Source: an uncultured Pelagibacteraceae bacterium (GTDB lineage Bacteria > Pseudomonadota > Alphaproteobacteria > Pelagibacterales > Pelagibacteraceae). Taken from it: a stretch of DNA of 36,402 bases. This document shows, piece by piece, positions 30,977 through 36,402 of this stretch (position 1 is the first letter of the stretch; each line of letters opens with the position of its first letter). The stretch spans positions 1 to 36,402 of the forward strand of contig CACGED010000013.1 in NCBI GenBank assembly GCA_902571975.1. The letters run 5' to 3'. Below the pieces are notes generated by a model. The model was given only the letters and a program-made list of their open reading frames with translations, was not told the DNA's origin and did not search any database. The position numbers and the translations under genes were made by a program.

Positions 30977-32917
30977 TTAATCACTCTTACTTAAATATTC
31001 AACAGCTTCGCTTATGCTTGTTAATTTGTTAGAACAAGTTTGGTTTTTACATATAATAACACTAGGTTTTGTATCATTATTTAATTGGTAAACAAATGTT
31101 GCAACTCCTAGATATTTTTTTTGTAAATAAAGCTGCATTTCCTTAATAGATTGAGATGTTCCATGGAATGTGAATGATAAGCTATTATCGCATATATCAA
31201 GGGTTTTAATAAAGCTAAACATCTGTGAATAATAAGAGTTTAAAACTTGGTGGAATGATTTTTTAAGCACTTCATTTCTTTCAGACCATATTTTATCATT
31301 TGTAATCGAATATAATTTGTTTGAAATTAATAGATAAACACTATTACCATTTGGAATGTTGCTATCATTTAAGTCTAGTGGACTCGCAAATAAATCGTTA
31401 TCTTTAATAATATTTTTCTGGAACAATTGAGTATCTTTATTAAAGAATAATTCCCAAGTATCATTCATTATTTTTATTGATTTTTCTAGAGCTTTTATAT
31501 CAGCATTAACTTCATAAAGTGTTATCATTAGCAGAGCATAATATACATAGTCTTCAAGAAAAGTTTCTATTTCTCTATTTTCATAACAATGAATAATTTT
31601 TTGATTTAATTTTTGATTTAGTATTTCGATTGTTTCTACTGTCTTAATTTTCAAATTTTCGTCATCTAAATTTACTGAAGTTTTGAGAAGAACTTGTAGC
31701 ATATATGCATTTAAATCAGTTTGCGATTTATCGTCAAAAAATGGTTTTATTCTTTTTCGTCTAACATCAAGTAATTTATTTTTTATTCGATCTAAGTTAT
31801 TTTTATCCTCATCAGGTACTAGATTTTTTTCCACCAAAATGTTATTACCTTCAAAATTACCACTCTCTGAAATTTCATACTTATTTTCTAAATATTTAAT
31901 ATCATCCTTTAAAAGATCTTTTAATTCTTCGTATGACCAAACATAATATTTTCCTTCAATACCCTCGCTATCAGCATCATATGCAGAACCGTACAACCCT
32001 TCAGCATTTTTGAATTCGTTATTAAAGTATTGAATTGTTTGTAAAAGTTTATTTTTAAAATAATCATTTTTTGTATTTTGATAAAATTTAGTTAATAGAT
32101 CGATGAATTGGACATTGTCATAAAGCATTTTTTCAAAGTGTGGAATTATCCATTTTTCATCTACAGCATATCTTGAAATTCCTCCCTCCAGTTGGTCATA
32201 GATACCCTTCGTACAAAGATTATTAAGTAAAATTTCAACAGGTTTAAAATAATTTTTATTTTTAGTTTTTAAATAAAAGTAAAACATTGCATCAAATAAA
32301 TAAAACTGGGGGAATTTTGGAGCTCCTTTAAAACTTCCATTATTTTCATCTAAATAATTAATAATTTTTCCTACAAATGGCTCCAATGGTTGATTTAAGA
32401 CTGCAGATCTTTGATTTATTTTTGAGAATATTTCTTTAATTTGTGGTGCTTGAGCTAGAATTTTCTCTCTGTTTTCATTGTACACGTTATGCACGTTATT
32501 TAAGACTTTTTTAAAGTCAGGTCTTCCTTGAATTTCCTTCGGTGGAAAGTAAGTGCCACCAGTAAAAGGCACACCATTTTCGTCTAAAAACATTGATAAT
32601 GGCCATCCACCTTGAGCTCCAGTTAGTATTGATAAGCTTTTTTGAAAGACATAATCCAAATCTGGTCTTTCTTCTCTATCAACTTTAATATTAACAAACT
32701 TTTCGTTCATTAGTTTTGCAGTTTCTTTATTTTCAAAACTCTCATGAGCCATAACATGACACCAGTGGCAGCTTGCATAACCGACACTTAAAAATATAGG
32801 TTTTTTTTCTTTTTTTGCTTTATCTAAGGTTTCTTTATTCCAAGGAAACCAATCAACTGGATTATCTTTGTGTTGTTGAAGATAAGGACTTTTTTCGTTT
32901 TTTAAAATATTAGACAA
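30977..32917 (-). CDS. DUF255/YyaL thioredoxin-domain protein
   Basis: The 646-residue protein has the family start [20 protein letters not shown] and a thioredoxin-like [19 protein letters not shown] (Cys50 and Cys53), followed by [12 protein letters not shown] and [24 protein letters not shown]. The C-terminal two thirds is an alpha/alpha-barrel ([45 protein letters not shown]). The reaction is not established; homologues include human SPATA20. I accept the TTG start at 32917, one base after the HD gene stop, because no ATG lies before the conserved N-terminus. It sits directly before gshA, fitting a thiol context. Confidence 0.9.
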   Translation of the reverse strand: MSNILKNEKSPYLQQHKDNPVDWFPWNKETLDKAKKEKKPIFLSVGYASCHWCHVMAHESFENKETAKLMNEKFVNIKVDREERPDLDYVFQKSLSILTGAQGGWPLSMFLDENGVPFTGGTYFPPKEIQGRPDFKKVLNNVHNVYNENREKILAQAPQIKEIFSKINQRSAVLNQPLEPFVGKIINYLDENNGSFKGAPKFPQFYLFDAMFYFYLKTKNKNYFKPVEILLNNLCTKGIYDQLEGGISRYAVDEKWIIPHFEKMLYDNVQFIDLLTKFYQNTKNDYFKNKLLQTIQYFNNEFKNAEGLYGSAYDADSEGIEGKYYVWSYEELKDLLKDDIKYLENKYEISESGNFEGNNILVEKNLVPDEDKNNLDRIKNKLLDVRRKRIKPFFDDKSQTDLNAYMLQVLLKTSVNLDDENLKIKTVETIEILNQKLNQKIIHCYENREIETFLEDYVYYALLMITLYEVNADIKALEKSIKIMNDTWELFFNKDTQLFQKNIIKDNDLFASPLDLNDSNIPNGNSVYLLISNKLYSITNDKIWSERNEVLKKSFHQVLNSYYSQMFSFIKTLDICDNSLSFTFHGTSQSIKEMQLYLQKKYLGVATFVYQLNNDTKPSVIICKNQTCSNKLTSISEAVEYLSKSD

Positions 32918-32918
32918 T

Positions 32919-33476
32919 TTAATGATGGTAGTAAGGTTTTCTAGAAAAAATATTCCTTACCATTGGTTCAAATTCTTTTAAAGTCATTGATTTATAATTT
33001 GGATCAAATGAAGATTGGTCATACTTTTCACAAAAATCTATTGTTGCTTGATAATGTTCTGCATTTTTATATTTTTCTCTTGCATTTTTGTCTCCACCTA
33101 AATGTTCTGCAGAATAATAAGTTTGAAATAGACCGTGATGTAAAATAATCCAATAAGTTTTTTCTGAAACATAAGGTTTAATTACTGATGCTGCATATTG
33201 AGAATGATTCATAGGAGCCAATTCATCTCCAAGATCATGTAATAATGTGGCTACGACCATTTCTTCGTTTTCACCATTTTTATATGCTCTTGTTGCCGCT
33301 TGTAATGAATGTTCTAATCTTGTTATCTGATAGCCTTCAAGTGTAGTAGTTTGTGAAGCTAAATAATCTAAAATTCTATCTGCGGTTTTTCTTTCATATT
33401 GGCTTTCTAATTTTTCCAAAAGTTTATAGTCATCTCTAGTTCCGTTCTTCATTTCTGTAAAACTTACTTTTTTCAT
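32919..33476 (-). CDS. HD-domain protein of the PhnZ-like (COG4341) group, probable diiron site
   Basis: The 185-residue protein contains [32 protein letters not shown] (53-84), very close to the PhnZ core. Candidate metal ligands are His56, His80-Asp81, His91, His113 or His114, and Asp153 or Asp158, which would be enough for the mixed-valence diiron site of PhnZ/TmpB-type oxygenases. The substrate-lid Tyr and Glu of PhnZ are not seen at equivalent places. [11 protein letters not shown] is typical of the COG4341 branch, usually annotated as HD phosphohydrolase. It lies between purF and the YyaL gene with one-base gaps. It may oxidise a small organic or organophosphorus compound; the substrate is unknown. 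Confidence 0.78.
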   Translation of the reverse strand: MKKVSFTEMKNGTRDDYKLLEKLESQYERKTADRILDYLASQTTTLEGYQITRLEHSLQAATRAYKNGENEEMVVATLLHDLGDELAPMNHSQYAASVIKPYVSEKTYWIILHHGLFQTYYSAEHLGGDKNAREKYKNAEHYQATIDFCEKYDQSSFDPNYKSMTLKEFEPMVRNIFSRKPYYHH

Positions 33477-33477
33477 T

Positions 33478-34947
33478 TTAATTGTTCGATGCAGTACTTA
33501 ATAATGACAATTGTGTCACTTTATCTTCACCAAGCTCATCAATTATCTTCACAGGATACTCACCTGTAAAGTGGTGATCTGTTAATTGAGGGTAATTTTC
33601 ATTTCTTTTTTCAAATCCCATTCCTAAATATAAACCATTTAAACTTAAGAATTTTAATGATTTTGCTTTTATAAATTCACATATTTCAGCTGCAGATTTG
33701 TTAGCTGCTAAAAGCTCTTTTTTTGTTGGTGTATCAACTCCATAAAAATCGGGAAACTTAATTTCGGGACTTGCTATTCTCACGTGAACTTCTTTTGCTC
33801 CAGAGTCGTATAACATTTTTACTATTTTTGACGATGTAGTACCTCTTACTAGTGAGTCATCAACCAAAATAATCCTCTTATTTTTTATTACTGAGATATT
33901 TGGATTCAATTTTAGCTTAACTCCCAAACTTCTAATTTGTTGAGAGGGTTCAATAAAAGTCCTGCCAACATAATGGTTTCGAATTAAACCTAGGTCGAAT
34001 TTTAGACCTTTTTCTTCAGCATATCCTAATGCTGCAGCGTTTCCAGAGTCTGGAACAGGTACAACTAAGTCAGACTCTAGTTTATCTTCTTTTGCTAATT
34101 GTGAGCCAAAGTTTTTTCTATATTCATATGCAGTTTTACCGTTTAAAATACTATCTGGCCTAGAGAAATAAATATATTCAAATACACAAGGTCTAATTTT
34201 TTTTGGTGGAAATGGTTTAATACTTTTTAATTCATCATTTTCGATATAAACGATTTCTCCATTTTCAACTTCTCTTACAAATTTTGCTCCAATAATATCA
34301 AAGGCACAAGTTTCAGAGGCAAATACATATGAGTTTTTTAATTTACCTATAACTAACGGTCTAATTCCGTATGGATCTCTTACACCTATTAGAGTATTTT
34401 GTGTCATCATTACGAGTGCGTAGCCACCTTGTATTTGAAATATAGCGTCTATGATTTTATCAATTGTCTTTCCTCTTTTTGACTTAGCAATTAATTGAAC
34501 AATAGTTTCAGTATCAGATGTTGTATAAAATATTGCTCCATCCTGTACTAGTTTATTTCTTAATGTAATAGCATTTGTAAGATTACCATTATGTGCAACA
34601 CCAATACCACCTGCGTTTGTATCAGCGAAAAAAGGTTGTACATTCCTTAAAGCAGTTCCACCTGTTGTTGAGTAACGATTATGTCCAATCGCATATTTTC
34701 CAGGAAGTTTTTTTAAAACTTTTTCATCATTAAAATTATCACCAACTAAACCAAATTTTTTTTCTGAATGATATTTTTCTCCATCATATGAAACAATACC
34801 ACAACCCTCTTGTCCTCTATGCTGAAGCGCATGAAGACCTAAAGCGGTAAGGGTAGAGGCATCGTTAGAATTACTTATTCCAAATACTGCGCACTCTTCC
34901 TTAATCTTAGGATCATATATCTTGAACTTTTTCTTTAGTATCTTCAT
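33478..34947 (-). CDS. purF: Amidophosphoribosyltransferase
   Basis: The 489-residue protein has KIKEECAVFGI at the N-terminus, where Cys19 becomes the nucleophile after loss of a short propeptide, then HALQHRGQEGCGIVSYDG, GHNRYSTTGG and HNGNLTNA of the class II glutaminase. The phosphoribosyltransferase half has IILVDDSLVRGTTSSKIV, the PRPP loop. It makes 5-phosphoribosylamine from PRPP and glutamine, the first committed step of purine synthesis. It overlaps cvpA by 35 bases; cvpA-purF is the classic proteobacterial order. There is no visible PurR-type operator because the gene has no intergenic space before it. Confidence 0.96.
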   Translation of the reverse strand: MKILKKKFKIYDPKIKEECAVFGISNSNDASTLTALGLHALQHRGQEGCGIVSYDGEKYHSEKKFGLVGDNFNDEKVLKKLPGKYAIGHNRYSTTGGTALRNVQPFFADTNAGGIGVAHNGNLTNAITLRNKLVQDGAIFYTTSDTETIVQLIAKSKRGKTIDKIIDAIFQIQGGYALVMMTQNTLIGVRDPYGIRPLVIGKLKNSYVFASETCAFDIIGAKFVREVENGEIVYIENDELKSIKPFPPKKIRPCVFEYIYFSRPDSILNGKTAYEYRKNFGSQLAKEDKLESDLVVPVPDSGNAAALGYAEEKGLKFDLGLIRNHYVGRTFIEPSQQIRSLGVKLKLNPNISVIKNKRIILVDDSLVRGTTSSKIVKMLYDSGAKEVHVRIASPEIKFPDFYGVDTPTKKELLAANKSAAEICEFIKAKSLKFLSLNGLYLGMGFEKRNENYPQLTDHHFTGEYPVKIIDELGEDKVTQLSLLSTASNN

Positions 34948-35455
34948 AATCTTTTTTGTCAGGAAATTCTTTTATAAGGTAGTTACTACCTTTTTCAACC
35001 CATGCATATGTGAAAGCATCATCTAAATTAATTGGCCATTTTTTGTGGTTATAGATGATATTTATAGTTGTATAAATACATACAACTATAACGTAAGCCC
35101 TAATAAATCCAAAAAAGAAACCAAAGATTCTATCTAAATTTCCCAATCCAGAGTAGGTGACTGCTCTATTAATTCCTTTATTTATTAATAAAATTAAGAA
35201 TATAATTATTATGAATAATCCTATACCAACCGCAAGATCAAGGACATATTTACTATCAATTATATCTTCGAAGTATGGTTTTACTTTTGGAAATAGAAAT
35301 AGAGTAACAACATAAGCTAGTAGCCATTTAGAGGCTGACAAAATGCTCAACAAAAAACCTTTTTTTGTGCATTTAATCAAAGATAGTACAGTGAAAACTA
35401 AGTAAATAATGTCAAAGGTATATAGTTCACTAAAAAATTCTTTTACAACATCCAT
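34913..35455 (-). CDS. cvpA: CvpA-family membrane protein
   Basis: The 180-residue protein has four hydrophobic segments, starting FDIIYLVFTVLSLIKCTKKGFLLSIL, then ILLINKGINRAVTYSGLGNLDRIFGFFFGFIRAYVIV, which is the CvpA signature (G..DR..G..FG..RG). CvpA is an inner-membrane protein needed for colicin V production and for bile/envelope stress resistance in enterics. Here, as often, it directly precedes purF, and its last 35 bases lie within that gene. The charged C-terminus (DKKDYEDTKEKVQ) is cytoplasmic. Confidence 0.9.
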   Translation of the reverse strand: MDVVKEFFSELYTFDIIYLVFTVLSLIKCTKKGFLLSILSASKWLLAYVVTLFLFPKVKPYFEDIIDSKYVLDLAVGIGLFIIIIFLILLINKGINRAVTYSGLGNLDRIFGFFFGFIRAYVIVVCIYTTINIIYNHKKWPINLDDAFTYAWVEKGSNYLIKEFPDKKDYEDTKEKVQDI

Positions 35456-35458
35456 TAA

Positions 35459-36402
35459 TTATTTAACTTTAAAAGGTTTGAATACTAAAATTAAAGATGG
35501 CAATAATGTTAAAACTGATATCATAGCGAATAGCATTGCTATTCCCGTGAAGATACCAAAATATATAGTTGGAATAAAATTAGATAAAACTAAAATAGAA
35601 AATCCAAATACAATTGTTACAGATGTATTTAGTATTGCTACACCAACTGTGGAATGACAATATTTAAGCGTTTTATTGTAATCTTTTATTTTGGCTAGTT
35701 CTTCCCTAAATCTATAGATATAATGAATACTATTATCTACTGCAATACCAATTGTTATTGCAGCAATTGTAATTGTCATCATATCAAGAGGAATTTCTGC
35801 CAAACCAATTATCCCTAGAATAAAAAATGCTGCAATAAAATTTGGCATTACACCTATCAATGAGATTTTTATATTTCTAAAAAGAATTAAAAACATTATA
35901 AAAATACCAATCATCACAAAACCAAGAGTTAAAATTTGAGATTTAAACAAACTTTGAAGTAAGTTATTAAATAAAATTAGTACCCCTCCTAATTTAAACT
36001 CATCTTTCTTGATATTTAACTTATTTTCTAGATCGAAATTAATTTTATTAATCAGATCATTTCTTCTTAATCCATCTAAAGAATCTTTTATTCTTAAACT
36101 TATTCGCGCTTCAGAGTTTTTTATAGATATATATGGGTCTACTATTTCTTTTTTGATATTATCAGGAATTTTAGTATAAAGCACACCCATTTCCAAAGTT
36201 CCAAGTGGCTTATTGTCATTTAATTTTGCTGCAATTTCAATTATTGATGAAAAAGATAAAACTTTACCTACAGCATCAATACCATTCAAGTAATTATGAA
36301 CTCTAGTTATTTTGTTGATTTTATCTTTTGTAAACCAATATTTGTCATCATTTTCTTCCTCATCGCCCCAATCGTTTTCACTGTCAGTTTCCTCATCCTC
36401 GT
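35459..36402 (-). CDS. RND-superfamily exporter (MMPL/COG1033 type), N-terminus outside the window
   Basis: The frame stays open to the right edge, so the gene is cut at its 5' end; about 314 residues are visible. The end of a periplasmic domain (YWFTKDKINKITRVHNYLNG, then SFSSIIEIAAKLND) is followed by six helices including ITIAAITIGIAVDNSIHYIYRFREE, the helix-four-like motif with Asp-Asn of RND proteins, and LTLLPSLILVF at the end. A run of about 22 residues just inside the edge has some 13 acidic residues. COG1033 exporters move lipids or hydrophobic compounds. The stop is three bases before the cvpA start. Confidence 0.87.
   Translation of the reverse strand, partial: EDEETDSENDWGDEEENDDKYWFTKDKINKITRVHNYLNGIDAVGKVLSFSSIIEIAAKLNDNKPLGTLEMGVLYTKIPDNIKKEIVDPYISIKNSEARISLRIKDSLDGLRRNDLINKINFDLENKLNIKKDEFKLGGVLILFNNLLQSLFKSQILTLGFVMIGIFIMFLILFRNIKISLIGVMPNFIAAFFILGIIGLAEIPLDMMTITIAAITIGIAVDNSIHYIYRFREELAKIKDYNKTLKYCHSTVGVAILNTSVTIVFGFSILVLSNFIPTIYFGIFTGIAMLFAMISVLTLLPSLILVFKPFKVK

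Overview
The window looks like a piece of a small, A+T-rich, extremely compact alphaproteobacterial genome, most likely an oceanic SAR11/Pelagibacterales-type bacterium. That placement is an inference from base composition, gene content and packing; there is no rRNA or other phylogenetic marker here. No tRNA, rRNA, CRISPR array, integrase or transposase was seen. Neighbouring genes very often overlap by 4-35 bases (ATGA overlaps at 94-97, 1038-1041, 1916-1919 and 25477-25480). Convergent genes meet with 0-2 bases between them or even overlap, and several starts are GTG or TTG.

Region 1 (1-11584). The end of pxpB, then pxpC and a DMT permease, run without a break into an FAD protein, a DUF1365 protein, a cyclopropane-synthase-like methyltransferase and a DUF3833 lipoprotein. 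Around them are two SDR proteins, a two-TM protein, and an overlapping minus-strand trio of photolyase-like flavoprotein, DCC-family thiol protein and a 42-residue DUF2256 zinc-ribbon protein. In other proteobacteria this set accompanies light/singlet-oxygen responses. The methyltransferase plus FAD-protein pair matches the furan-fatty-acid genes ufaM/ufaD of Rhodobacter sphaeroides. I read this block as a streamlined photo-oxidative membrane-protection island with no dedicated regulator in view. A PQQ-type sugar dehydrogenase and an FAD amine/amino-acid oxidase follow.

Region 2 (11579-19592). This holds a small unreported membrane ORF, a DMT permease, an MDR-family reductase, msrA (with a strong hairpin abutting its start), NAD-dependent formate dehydrogenase with its own promoter, an HPP membrane protein, a SufU/NifU-like protein, and then a plus-strand unit of DMT permease, glycine amidinotransferase-like enzyme and threonine-aldolase-like enzyme. 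The last two could make and use glycine in sequence.

Region 3 (19594-22781) looks like a small variable island. It has two short hypothetical genes, a 30-residue micro-ORF, a secreted polysaccharide lyase broken by a one-base shift in a 7-base homopolymer, a near-perfect 30-bp direct repeat on both sides of the lyase block, a decayed second copy of the 75-residue gene, 10-bp phased repeats, and a multi-TM glycosyltransferase-like protein.

Region 4 (22798-36402). yajQ, a D-2-hydroxyacid dehydrogenase, two Gfo/Idh/MocA oxidoreductases and an MFS transporter are followed by a long minus-strand run. In its direction of transcription that run reads RND exporter (cut by the window edge), cvpA, purF, HD-domain diiron-type protein, DUF255/YyaL thioredoxin-like protein, gshA, gshB, DMT permease. 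Glutathione synthesis, 5-oxoproline recycling (pxpBC), MsrA, DCC and YyaL give the window a recurring thiol and oxidative-stress theme.
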